From: Macrocybe gigantea
Taxonomy: Eukaryota > Basidiomycota > Agaricomycetes > Agaricales > Callistosporiaceae
NCBI GenBank assembly: GCA_011319805.1
Contig: SJRY01000260.1
Location: forward strand, 310,001-374,000
Reading direction: 5' to 3'
DNA: 64,000 nucleotides
Both the position numbers and the translations under genes were made by a program. Each line of letters opens with the position of its first letter. Within the stretch, counting starts at the first letter, position 1. The notes under the pieces were generated by a model. It was not told where the DNA came from. It saw only the letters and a list, made by a program, of their open reading frames with translations, and searched no databases. Below, piece by piece: positions 39,395 to 49,750 of the stretch.

Positions 39395-40414
39395 TTAGGC
39401 TAGTTTCATAAGAGCGATGGTCGTGATAGTGCTAGAAAGCAGATTAACTTGATTGTTCGTGAGGATGTTCCATCCACTGATGACTTTAATATCTTCTTTT
39501 TGGGTATCAGAACTCTCGTCAGTAAGAATGAGTTTGTCTTTTGTAGAGTATCTGGTGCGCTGGACGGTGGCGCCCAAGAAGGAGTCGATCAGGCTGCCAA
39601 AGCCGCCTGCCAATGCACCCCATTTGGCCATTTCAACGATGACAGCAAGCGTGCCGCCAGTCACGGAGCGGCAGGCGACGTTCTGAAATGCCAAACTCGC
39701 ACCCATCGTCACGCCAATGACAGCACCTCCAACGATGGACGACAAGGTTCCGCCCAGCGACATTCCACCGTTGGTTCCTGGCGGGACAGGCTTAAGAGTA
39801 GTGATCAGGCGCGGTTGGGATCCGGACAAGATGCCGAGTTCCGATGCGAGCGTATCTCCGAGACAACACGCAAAGTGGCCAAGGGCGGCAAAGATGAGGG
39901 CACGGGAGATGTCGTGGCGAGCGTCTATCGCGCACCACGCGGAGGGAGCAAAGTCCTCGACAATTTGAATGCGGTAGCGTGAACCTCGTAGAAAATCCCG
40001 GAGATGAGAATCCAGGGAAATAGCGCGGAGGAACTTGGCATGGATGCTGTCTGGGACGTAGTACGCGTTCCAGGCGGTAACGGCGAGAAGGCCTCCAAAG
40101 CTGTTGCAAAATACCTGAAACGCAGAGCGGTATCCGGCTTCGTGGTATCCTGCTTCGAGGGAGGCCTTGCGCTTCTTTCCGTCTGTCGAACGGAGAGTGT
40201 GAGAAGCGCGTGGTCACGAGCGTGTGGTGGACTTACATTTTGTCGCGCGGCTTCCCAGGAGGTAGAAGACGATGAGGGCGACGCCAAAGACATAAAGAGC
40301 GCCAGACATGGTCGCGAGGCCGACGATGAATGCTGCTAGGGCGCCCGACGGCGAAAGGGAACGCCTGCGGAGGCCATGGAGACTGAGGAGGACGGCGAGG
40401 GCGAGTGGCAGCAT
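39395..40414 (-). CDS. DUF92/TMEM19-family polytopic membrane protein
   Basis: Integral membrane protein of the TMEM19 (DUF92) family, which includes plant phytyl-phosphate kinase VTE6; the fungal function is unknown. The frame from 40414 gives hydrophobic MLPLALAVLLSLHGLRRRSL, then SGALAAFIVGLATMSG and VALIVFYLLGSRATK. After introns it continues FQVFCNSFGGLLAVTAW, CLGDTLASELGILSGSQPR and the Gly-rich GTNGGMSLGGTLSSIVGG, the family's most conserved block. The last helix ends at 39395. The gene is divergent from ERV41 with 134 bp between start codons. Confidence 0.82.
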
Positions 40415-40548
40415 GAAGTGGAAGCAAGCAAGTCACGGGATCCGGAGGACACGTCGACTAGAATCTGGGCCGAGTATTCGCCTAGCTCATTGCCAACAAA
40501 AACCCGAGTCTCCCCAAGTCTACAAGTGCCAGCGTGCTCAGCACAGCT
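40415..40548. promoter_or_regulatory. Divergent promoter region shared by the TMEM19-like gene and ERV41
   Basis: There are 134 bp between start codons on opposite strands. No TATA element seen. Confidence 0.55.
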
Positions 40549-42588
40549 ATGGCCGCGTCCAACTCGCACGACGACGAACAGTCCATCCTCGACAAGCTCG
40601 ACGCTGCCGTCCCTCTAGCAAAGTTCGATGCGTTTCCGAAGCTGCCTTCGACATACAAGACCCGGTCAGAATCCAGGGGGTTCATGACAATCTTTGTTGC
40701 CCTCCTCGCTCTTCTCTTCATGCTCAACGACATTGGCGAATTCATATGGGGCTGGCCCGACACCGAATTCAGCATCGATAGCGACAAAAACGCTTTTCTC
40801 AACGTCAATGTAGACATGACAGTCAACATGCCCTGCAGATGTCCGTTGACCTCGCCTCCCCGCTGTAATCCCTCACTAATACGCAATCCTGTCTGTAGAC
40901 CTCAGCGTCGATCTTCGCGATGCATTGGGCGACAGACTATTCCTTAGCGGTGGACTTCGTCGAGACGGTGCAAGTAGCATATCCCAATCTCGCCCATGTA
41001 AATTAATTGATTGCCGTCTGCATTTAGACCACATTTGATGTCAGCCAGGCGACAAAATTCAAGTACGTTTTCTTTTCGACCTTTGTTTCTGTGTTCATTG
41101 CTGACACTTCATTCAGAGCGCATTCCGAAGCTCTTTCCGTCCGTCAAGCCGTATCACAATCTCGCGAGTCCCGTGGCCTCTTTTCCTTCTTCCGACGCAG
41201 AGCGCCCCAGTTCCGACCCACATACCAACACGAAGCAGACGGAAGCGCTTGCCGCATCTGGGGCTCTCTCGTTGTTAAACGAGTAACAGGTTCGGTTTCT
41301 CAAATCGCTCGCAGGCCGACGTTTCTCACATCCATGTATAGCCAACTTGCACATCACCACCTTAGGTCACGGATATGCCAGCCACGAGCATGTAGATCAT
41401 AGTCGTAAGTTCATTGCCTCTTTTGACATGTCCTTCAGACATAATGGTTGGTGACAGAGATGAACCTTTCACATGTCATCTCGGAATTCTCCTTTGGGCC
41501 TTTTTTCCCTGAGATGACCCAGCCACTGGATTACTCATTCGAAGCTACGTCGGATCGTACGTCCAACGTCCTTTAGCCATGCTGAATCCTATTTATCCTC
41601 TCCACAGCATTCATCGCGTATCAATACTTCCTTCATGTCGTTCCTACGACGTACATCGCCCCTCGCTCTGAACCATTACACACTAATCAGTATAGCGTGA
41701 CGCACTACACTCGCGTCCTCGAACACAATCGTGGCACTCCTGGAATCTTTTTCAAGTTTGATCTCGATCCTCTAAGTATAACTGTTCACCAAAGAACCAC
41801 CACCTTCATCCAACTGCTCATAAGGCAGGCTACTATTCTGACTTTTCGTCATCGTTTGTATTCATTCTTCCTCTAGATGTGTTGGCGTTATCGGTGGAAT
41901 ATTCGTTTGCATGGGGTACGCTATCCGCATCACGACACGCGCTGTTGAAGTCGTTTCGGGGGCGGATCAAGCACCGGGCATAGTCGCCGCAGAAGCATCT
42001 GGTGTTAAGGTCGGTCTCCGCGCGAAATGGGGCGGCTCCAACCTTCGCTCCAGAGGCACAAGCGGCCGCATGGTCAGGCAGGGCAACGGCTGGGTCATGG
42101 AAGGTACCCCAAGCTCGCCGTACATTGGCACACCCATGTCCAATGGCTTCCCAACTCCTGCAACTGGAGCCCTTCATTCGCCCTTCGTTGGCGCGTCTGG
42201 ATTCCCCCCTTCCGCACCCGGAACGCCAAACCCCGCAAGCGCAGTTGGTCTGGGATTCCCCTCCTCTCCCTATCCTGGTACGCCGCCAGTCGGGCGGTCG
42301 ACGTCGGGCCTTAATCCTGCGAGGACGCCTGGACCTCCAAAGACACCGTATACGGGCTCCATGGCTGCGGCTCAGCAAGCCAGCCCTGCCATTCCGCTAC
42401 AGACGCCGTCTTTGGCAGTGGGTCCGGGTCCAGCGGGGGCCAGCAGCGAAGGCGCCGCGCCGCCCTCCGTGCCTCCGACGCCTGCCGCATCGTACGCCAC
42501 TTTCCCGGCTTCGCCGAATCCGAACGGGAACGGCGTGACGGTTGGCCCACCGCCGAGACGGGCGAACGTAACCAAGAAGGATGATTAA
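40549..42588 (+). CDS. ERV41: ERV41/ERGIC2, COPII vesicle cargo-sorting protein with long C-terminal tail
   Basis: Cycles between ER and Golgi as a complex with ERV46. It has a short cytosolic N-terminus (KLDAAVPLAKFDAFPKLP), a first membrane segment (FMTIFVALLALLFMLNDIGEF), a lumenal domain with DMTVNMPC, LSVDLRDALGDRLFLSGG, LHITTLGHGYAS, MNLSHVISEFSFGPFFPE and TQYSVTHYTR-like blocks, and the second membrane segment (CVGVIGGIFVCMGYAI). Homologues end soon after this helix. Here about 200 more residues follow, rich in Pro/Gly/Ser/Thr with repeated SPYxGTP motifs. ATG 40549 is the only ATG that precedes the conserved N-terminus. At least seven introns. Confidence 0.88.
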
Positions 42589-43209
42589 GGTGGAATCTTT
42601 TTTGTTAGCTTTGTCCTCGTTGCTGCTATGAAGGTTTCCTTCCGCGAGAGTTCGCAAAGGAGTATGGGTCGGATTGTCTACTAGTGCCTTTTGTGTCTGT
42701 CGATGTTGTATGAGTAAGGGATTTCGTGATCCGGTCATCGTGGAATAATACGCACGTTTAGGACGGCGCTACATAGATAAGTCCTACACATCCAAGGGAT
42801 ATACAGTATCACTATGCTTTATGCGCTACTTCAATTTTCCAGTTCCCAACAGGGTGCCTGATTAACGAATCGTATCGGTATGTACGTCGCATTGAAAAGC
42901 TCAATACCCATCGCATAGAAGAGGCCTACGGCTTTAGTCTCAGAGGTGATGTCGGCGTGTGTGGACAAACAACGCGTCCACATGCGGCTGTGCAAGTTCG
43001 AAAGATTGACAAAACTCCATTGTCTGCCAAATGCGATATTTTTTTGGCCGATAACCGATTGCATCCAAATCCCGGTAGGAGACCACCTATATGTTACATT
43101 CTTTTTCCTCCAACTGCTGCCGGACGGTTAGGCAAGCTCATCTTCCCATTTTCTCGTCAACTGCAACTCTTGAAGCAAATTCAGACCGACGCGTGCTGCC
43201 ACGTTCGGA

Positions 43210-45080
43210 ATGAATGCCAACGACATCAGGAAAATAGTCCGAAGCGAATTCGAGGAAGGAAATTTCCACGTCACCTCGACAAAGGATTTTCTGGAGCGCT
43301 TGTTGCCTGTCGATGCAAACCTCATAGCCCAGGTACACCAGAGGTCTATTGCCGATGGGATGTACAATGCCGAGTCGAAATGTTGGTCGGGATTACAACA
43401 GGCATAAGGCGGCAAGGGAGAGGTTATTTATGCACCATTCGTACGGATTGTGTAGGGCATTAGGAGGGCCGCGATGGAATTCATTACGGACGTGCCACTA
43501 CTTCGAACGGAGTGGGCTGATCGTCACGATGAGCACCCATCGTCCATCACCCCCGAATCGCCCATTCTACGTCCAGATATAGTTAATCTTCTACAATCAC
43601 AGACGGAAGACATTGAGGCGGAAGTCCCGAAGGCTACTACCGATGTGCGTGTCTATTATCATTTTCATCACATCATTCGACGAAATTATATAGAAGGGGG
43701 AAACGAAATTCATAAACGCCTGGTGGCGTCGGGTCAACTCCATCGCAAAGGTCAAGGCCGAAAAAGCTGTCCTGGAGCACATCTATCAGCTCTTACTCTA
43801 CATGCGGCGAATGCTCGCCGAACAACTTGATCGCCGCTTCGTCTTTGGTATCTTTTCTTGTGATGCAAACCTCACTGTTTGGCTCGCAGATCGACCAGGC
43901 GTGCTTGGAACTCATACACCAGTTATTATTCATGAGGTACGCAAACCACGTTCGTTATGCAGTACGTCGGTGACGGTTTGTGCAGGAACCTAAAGAATTT
44001 ATTCGCATTGTCCTTGCAATGAGCTTCTTACCACCTGAAAAATTGGGCTGAAATACGACCATGCGGATCTGCAAGCAACCGATCAAGGCAAACAATATTG
44101 AAGTTGTCCACCCCTTAGATCCATCAGTCACGCTCAGCGATTACAATGACTCTGCAAGCAAGATCGACTGGGCGGTCGACATGCCTGCGAAAGATGACCC
44201 GACAAAGCGAGAGACATTTGTCACCGTTCGTGCTCTCGATATCACAAGAGCGGCATGTATATCTGGCCACGCCACCATTATATGGGCAGTGTTGAAGCAG
44301 GCGGACTTATGCATGCCTCCGTCAATGAGAAAGGTGTGTTTCAAGTGGTTTCTCGTTTCCTGTATTAACTTCAACATCATTCTTAACAGATCTATGTACT
44401 CAAGCAAACATGCAGCCTACTGACAGCGACGCCTGAATGGGACTTCTATCCCAAGGACGCCACGAGAATATCACAATCGACGGTGTCATGGTAGACACCT
44501 TCGAATCCATTCGCCAGCCTCTTAAAGCCATGACAAACCCACCTGCGGAGGCGGAAATAGGGAAGAAAAGGAAAAGAGAAGAGAGGGAATACCTTACCCC
44601 ACACCCCGATTCTTGCCCAATATCTCGACATCAACACGATCGGCAACACTCAATGCATCCACGTCATGCACTACACTAAAGTTTAGTCTCGGATGCACAG
44701 GTGCTCAAAGATGCAACTGAATGCAAGTAAGACAGTGACGTATCTGGAAACTGTTGTTAACCAATGTTTTTTAGTTCACAAAAAAATATACTTCATGCAT
44801 CTTGTTCTTCATCGCGATATCAGCCAACAACATCCTGATCTATTCGAATGATGTCACAGGAGAGATAGAAGAGAGACTCATTGACTATTATCATGCAAAG
44901 AAGGCTCCGAATCGCAAAAGTCCCTCTTGAGCTATTTACCTGAGGACTTATGCAAAACTTGAACTTGAGAGCATGCTCGGTGTGTTCGCTGATGGCGACA
45001 CTATCTTCAAGCTCCTTGCAAGTCGTGCCAAAAGCATAGAAATTCTGGCTGAAAATCTCGATCAAACATGGCATATTCAA
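43210..45080 (+). pseudogene. FunK1-type fungal protein kinase, disrupted
   Basis: Homology runs through several exons: AIRRAAMEFITDVPLL is preceded by a family-like block, then ETKFINAWWRRVNSI, LLLYMRRMLAEQLDRRFVFG, LTVWLADRPGVLGTHTP and PKEFIRIVLAMSFLPPEKLG. Kinase core sequence follows (VLHRDISANNILIYS; then ERLIDYYHAKK at the DFG position). Breaks include TAG in the expected frame near 43456, TGA in place of the usual Trp codon near 44052, and at least one shift between about 44490 and 44800. These are enough to abolish a normal product unless the sequence is in error. Bounds are approximate. Confidence 0.6.
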
Positions 45081-45761
45081 CAAAAGGAGAAACAAGCTCC
45101 AGTATGTCTTCGTGCGCCGTCTAGCTACCATTCTGATGTGTTATGCTGCAGCTCCTTCACTCGGACATGGGACTCCTTGATCGATTGCGGGTACTCTTTC
45201 TAATCTTGAACTTCTTTTCTCAATGACCTTTCCAGGATACAGAATTCCCAGATTTTGCGACCTGCCCGGCACCACAATGCGTAAGTTCCGATCTCACTAA
45301 ATGCAACTCACCATTGATCGCAGTCGTAGGTTACATTCCCATACGCCAGTGCCGAAGTATTCTTCGTGCATGCTGCCCTTGTGTAATGATTGCAATTTAG
45401 CCTACCGTCGACGTACGACAACAGAAGCAATACTGTGAATCAACAGCGGTAACAAAGAAAGCCAAGTCGCGATTGCTAAATTTCCGATGCTACTCCAGCA
45501 ATGAAGCATGTAAATGGACGTTTTGCAAGTACTTCGGCCGTCACGACGTCCCGAGGTTGGATCAGACTTCCCGGATTAAAGCAGCCACACAGACATTCAG
45601 AGGTCAAGCTCTTCAGCATATCATCGAAATATAATCTCATCACGCGGCGTCTTCAAGTCGGCCGGATGTGGGTTCTCATGTCTGTCCCTCCCAACCCGAA
45701 CCAGTACATGTCGCACCGTCCGACTCCAAAAGTTTTAAATTGTTGGGTGAGTTATGCATGA
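45081..45761 (+). other. Unrecognised coding-like remnants
   Basis: Short exon-like stretches, including one with CKWTFCKYFGRHDVP (a C2H2-finger-like beginning without proper His spacing), occur between the FunK1 relic and SDH3. No complete gene can be assembled and no family is assigned. Confidence 0.25.
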
Positions 45762-45881
45762 AATGACCATTTGTCCGGTCTTGCCGTAGAGAAACGAGGA
45801 AGTTTCACGTGAAAGATGAAAGAGTTAACTCCGTAAAAGAAAATGCGGCTCGCACTTGTTTTTCTGGTAGTACGAAGTGAA

Positions 45882-46584
45882 TTACATGAGAACTAGTGCA
45901 ATGGTCGAGACAGCAGTTGCGCCTAGAACAGCGTAGCCAGTCGCATAACATCCCCTCACGGTCAGGACTGAAGGAATGACAGTTACGATTGGAGCTAATC
46001 AAGGAAAGGAAAAGACCCACATTTACCCATATCCCAGGTGAGATGTCGTAAACCGTTGAATGCGTGGTACGAGAACGGCGCGGCGAGAATGAATTTTGCA
46101 GAGTATTTGACGTAGTCTGGAAGGCCTGCGACAAATTCGACGACGTTGGCGCTGCTGAAGGTCTCGGGCGAGAAAAGATAGCCCAGGGAAAAGCCATACA
46201 GCACTAGAAAGCAATTAAACATACTAGTCTCACGGCGGATGGCACAGAACAGCACGCACACACACTGAGGCCGACGCCGGTGAAGCGGTGCGCAATGGAG
46301 CCTACCCATGTCAGCTGAGGTTGGTAGATGGTAAAATGCGGGCTGGAGGGTCGTAGAAGTCGCTGCTTGTTGAGGATGCCCATTTCAGCCTCCGGAGTGA
46401 CGGACTGGGTCTGGATTGCCCGTCGCTGCAGGGCACCCCGCAAGGCGCTGCTGTTCCGTACTGCGAGACGATAATGTTAGCATCGGGGGGCTTCAACGTC
46501 GTTGGTTGCCTATAACGCACGGAATTTAGGAGCGATGGCAGCTCTCCTGAAAGATGGCCCGAGACCGAGAACTCTGGTGGACAT
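45882..46584 (-). CDS. SDH3: Succinate dehydrogenase cytochrome b560 subunit (SDH3/SDHC)
   Basis: Membrane anchor of respiratory complex II; binds haem b and ubiquinone. Exon 1 encodes an Arg-rich mitochondrial presequence ([21 protein letters not shown]). The second exon gives [17 protein letters not shown] and [12 protein letters not shown], the family hallmark with the quinone-site Ser and Arg. After a phase-1 intron, [10 protein letters not shown] and [16 protein letters not shown] follow, with the haem-ligand His in the latter. The last exon encodes [18 protein letters not shown], the third helix. Four exons, all phases consistent; normal length (about 180 residues). Divergent from the proteasome beta7 gene. 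Confidence 0.93.
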
Positions 46585-46703
46585 GGTTGTGCGGAGAAAT
46601 CGTTTCGGGACATCTTGGAAAAGTCGCAATCAGGAGGCCATTATGTAATCAGGATACGCGTGACGCAGGGCTTGCGCGTCACCTTGGACGCCCCATCTCT
46701 GCC
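46585..46703. promoter_or_regulatory. Divergent promoter region shared by SDH3 and PRE4
   Basis: There are 119 bp between the start codons of a complex II subunit and a proteasome subunit. No TATA box is evident. Confidence 0.55.
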
Positions 46704-47795
46704 ATGGACCACTTTCCGACCAACTGGGGACGCCCGGTGAGTGCTATCGAGGAGTGAATAAGCAAGAGTCTAATAGACCTTTCTCTGGCGATAGCGAAAC
46801 GATGCCTATGACGCGTATGGAACGCATCCGATTCACCAACGACCAAAGACAGATGCGTTTGCAGACGGAGTGCAGCGCACACAGTGAGTGTTGATTGTCG
46901 ACATTGGCGAAGCCTAGACTTGCTGAACGGATTTCAGGCAGCCGATCGTAACCGGAACGAGCGTGCTCGCTATCAAATACAAGGACGGCATTATGATGGC
47001 TGCCGATAACCTTGGTGCGTTGCTTGCATCTAGGGCATGATGCCGTCTTGCTCAAGTAAATATCTGGTTTACTCGCTCAGCATCATATGGCTCCCTTGCC
47101 CGATTCAAGGACGTGCAGCGTATCCATGCCGTAGGAGACTACACCATCATCGGAGCGGGAGGCGACATGTCCGATTTCCAATACCTACAAACTGTCCTTG
47201 ACGAGCTGATCATCGAGGAATTCACATCCCAGGACGGGCACATGCTCGGCCCGGCTGAGATTCACGAATACCTCTCGCAAGTGATGTACGCCAGACGCTC
47301 AGAGTTGAACCCGCTCTGGAACGCTTTGATTGTCGGAGGGTTCAAGGACGGAAAAAGGTACAGTCAAAGATCTATATCGAATCAACGGTACGGATCCTGA
47401 CTCTTATCATTTTCATGTTTTAGTTTTTTGGCTTTTGTCGATTTGCTGGGTACCACGTACTCTGCACCCACACTAGCCACTGGCTACGGTGCATACATCG
47501 CCCAACCGCTTTTGCGCGCGGCCGTGGAAAGAGAGGAAGTTATCACAGAAGAACGTGCCTTTAGAATTCTAGAGGAATGTATGAGGGTGCTGTTCTACCG
47601 TGATGCTCGCAGTCTGAACAAGGTGGGTCGCGGAACGCTATCGCGTATCTTGAATTGCTGATCGTCCGTACAATTCAACAGTATCAAGTTGCAAAAGTCA
47701 CGGCAGAGGGCATTTCGATCTCAGAATCGCTCTCTCTGGACACGACATGGTCTTTTGCAGAGGGTATCAGGGGTTACGGTTCTCAAACGCAATGA
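46704..47795 (+). CDS. PRE4: 20S proteasome subunit beta7 (PRE4/PSMB4)
   Basis: Structural beta subunit of the 20S core. MDHFPTNWGRP begins a propeptide. The mature fold starts near QPIVTGTSVLAIKYKDG, with the family's Thr-Gly-Thr but without the catalytic Lys (AADNLASYGSL), as expected for the inactive beta7. VGDYTIIGAGGDMSDFQYL, EYLSQVMYARRSELNP and LIVGGFKDGKRFLAFVDLLG continue the fold. After an intron near 47620-47681 the C-terminal arm YQVAKVTAEGISISE...GSQTQ follows. Five or six exons. Full length. Confidence 0.94.
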
Positions 47796-47986
47796 TCTCG
47801 TCTTCTTCGATTATCGCGATGTACTATATAGATATTGCAGAGAGCTGATCATTCGCTGGAACATTCTGTTGTTCATCCACCGACGAACTTCGAGATTGGC
47901 CACCCTAAATGGGCGGACAATGCACTGCGCGGCATTCGACCGATACACGATGTGCGCCTTGATATATCTGGTGCCACTTTTTTGCT

Positions 47987-48528
47987 TTATGCAATCTCGT
48001 GTTCTGCGAGGAGCTGCAAAAGTGTCAGAATGAGATCGTTGAACGCGTTTTTACAGACCATATTCGGGATGCCATTGGATATGGGATAGTTGTGCTTGCA
48101 GTTTGGGCAAATCATGACGCCCTCCTCGATGTGAATCTAGTGGAATGATGAGCACGTAAAGTGGATCAGGGCGTTGGATGCCTTGCCTCGAGCAAAACAT
48201 GATGCAGGTTTCTTAGAAATTCGTCATCCACCATCTCTGGCCGTTCTAGCGGCAAAGACGTATCACCGAGCTGGGGTGAAAGAGCGATTTTCTCGTTTGA
48301 GAACGACTGCGCCTCGGGGTGCAAAAGACGTAGAGAGACAGCTCACTTGTCTGGCGGTGTTGACCAAGGCGTCCCATTCGAGCTTTGGCATGAAGCCTCT
48401 GAGGAAATCTGGGTTAAACTCTGCCTCGTGGAGCTCGATCTTGGCGTCCTTGAATTCGAGGGGGAATTATTGGTGTTGCATCCTTTGACGTGGCATGCGA
48501 GGAGGTTGTGCGTTATCAGGCGGACCAT
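47987..48528 (-). CDS. TRM112: TRM112, activator subunit of tRNA/rRNA/eRF1 methyltransferases
   Basis: Small zinc-binding partner that stabilises several methyltransferases (Trm9, Trm11, Mtq2, Bud23 in yeast). The start MVRLITHNLLACHVKGCNTN carries the first Cys pair. Next are FPLEFKDAKIELHEAEFNP and DFLRGFMPKLEWDALV, then LPLERPEMVDDEFLRNLHHV and HIEEGVMICPNCKHNYPI with the second Cys pair. The last intron falls just before LLAEHEIA, so only eight residues lie in the final exon (stop at 47987). The start codon faces that of RRP45 across 64 bp. Confidence 0.94.
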
Positions 48529-48592
48529 GGCTGACGGGGAGGAAGCGATCGCAGATTATTGTACAAATAAAACAGATCCTTTACATCCAGCC
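48529..48592. promoter_or_regulatory. 64-bp divergent promoter between TRM112 and RRP45
   Basis: Only 64 bp separate the ATG of TRM112 (48528, minus) from that of RRP45 (48593, plus). The RRP45 frame is also open upstream to an ATG at 48527 that overlaps the TRM112 start codon on the other strand, so transcripts may overlap. Confidence 0.7.
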
Positions 48593-49605
48593 ATGCGCTC
48601 CGTCTCGCCGTCAGTGCCGGAAAAAGAGTTTCTCATCGCGTCGTTGAAGCAGTCCTTGCGGCTCGACGGTCGCCTTCCGCTGGAGCTGCGGACGCCAGAG
48701 CTCACTTTCGGCCCAGATCTCGGCTGGGTGCAGTGCTCGTTGGGAAAAACATGGTCAGATCAATCTTGCAGAGTCTCGAAACCAAGGCTCAAAGTTGTTC
48801 AACAGCGTCATCGCGCAGGTCGAAGGCAAGATGGTAAAGCCTCTGCCAGAACGACCGTTTGAAGGCATCATCACCATCCACTCTGAAATCTCGCCGATGG
48901 CATCGAGCGAATATGAATTTGGTCGGTAGGTATGTGCATATGCGCGCTGAACTATGCTGTTTTTACAATCCCTGTTTTAACTCGCAGCCCGTCTGAGGAG
49001 GAAGTCACGATAACTAGAATGTTGGACAAGGTGCTGCGACGGAGCGATGCGGTGGACAAAGAGTCGCTCTGCATTTTGGCGGGTCAACGCGTCTGGCACC
49101 TCCGTCTTACGCTGCACTTTTTATCCGACGCAGGGAACATGCTGGACTGCGCCTGTCTGGCGGGCATCGTCGCTCTTCGGCACTTCAGAAGACCCGAAGT
49201 CGAAGTGATCGGCGAGGAAGTGACGGTGGTGAGTCGAACAGATTCACGCTACGTTACAAGTCTGACGCGTCGAGGCAGCACGCGCCGTCCGAAAGAGCGC
49301 CAGTGCCCTTGTCCATACATCACAGCCCGTACTGCTTCACGTTCGCGTTTTACTCTGACCCCGAGATCCCCGCGATCCTCGACCCGTCGCAGCTGGAGGA
49401 GACGCTGAGCGAGGGATTGCTCTCGGTGGCGCTGAACGCGCAACGTGAGCTTTGCGTCGTCCAGAAGCTGGGCGGCGTCCCACTTCCAGCTGAGGATATA
49501 TTACGGTACGTGGATGTCGCGGTGCAAAAGGCAAAGGAGATGCACGAGCTCGTCGAGCGGCGGCTGAGCGAAGATTGGGCAGGACGTCAAGTGGAGGTTA
49601 GATAA
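48593..49605 (+). CDS. RRP45: Exosome complex component RRP45 (EXOSC9)
   Basis: RNase PH-fold subunit of the RNA exosome ring, which processes rRNA and degrades RNA in nucleus and cytoplasm. SVPEKEFLIASLKQSLRLDG and LTFGPDLGWVQCSLGKT form the conserved start. Following exons give VEGKMVKPLPERPFEGI, ISPMASSEYEFG, RMLDKVLRRSDAVDKESLCI and GNMLDCACLAGIVALRHFRRP. The C-terminal part SPYCFTFAFY... ends at 49605. Catalytic residues of bacterial RNase PH are not expected in eukaryotic ring subunits. I chose MRSVSPSVPEKEF because family members begin a few residues before PEKEF; the alternative start adds 22 residues. Confidence 0.92.
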
Positions 49606-49750
49606 TTATGTAATAATCTAGCCGATCGGAAATGATCCTTTTTTTTTCTCTTGCTGTAAAATAAAATAATAATTCGTCGATTCAGCAGATCTGGCATCTT
49701 ATCACCTCCTCCGACGCTCTCTCTTCCTCCGTCGTATCATTCCGCGCCGA

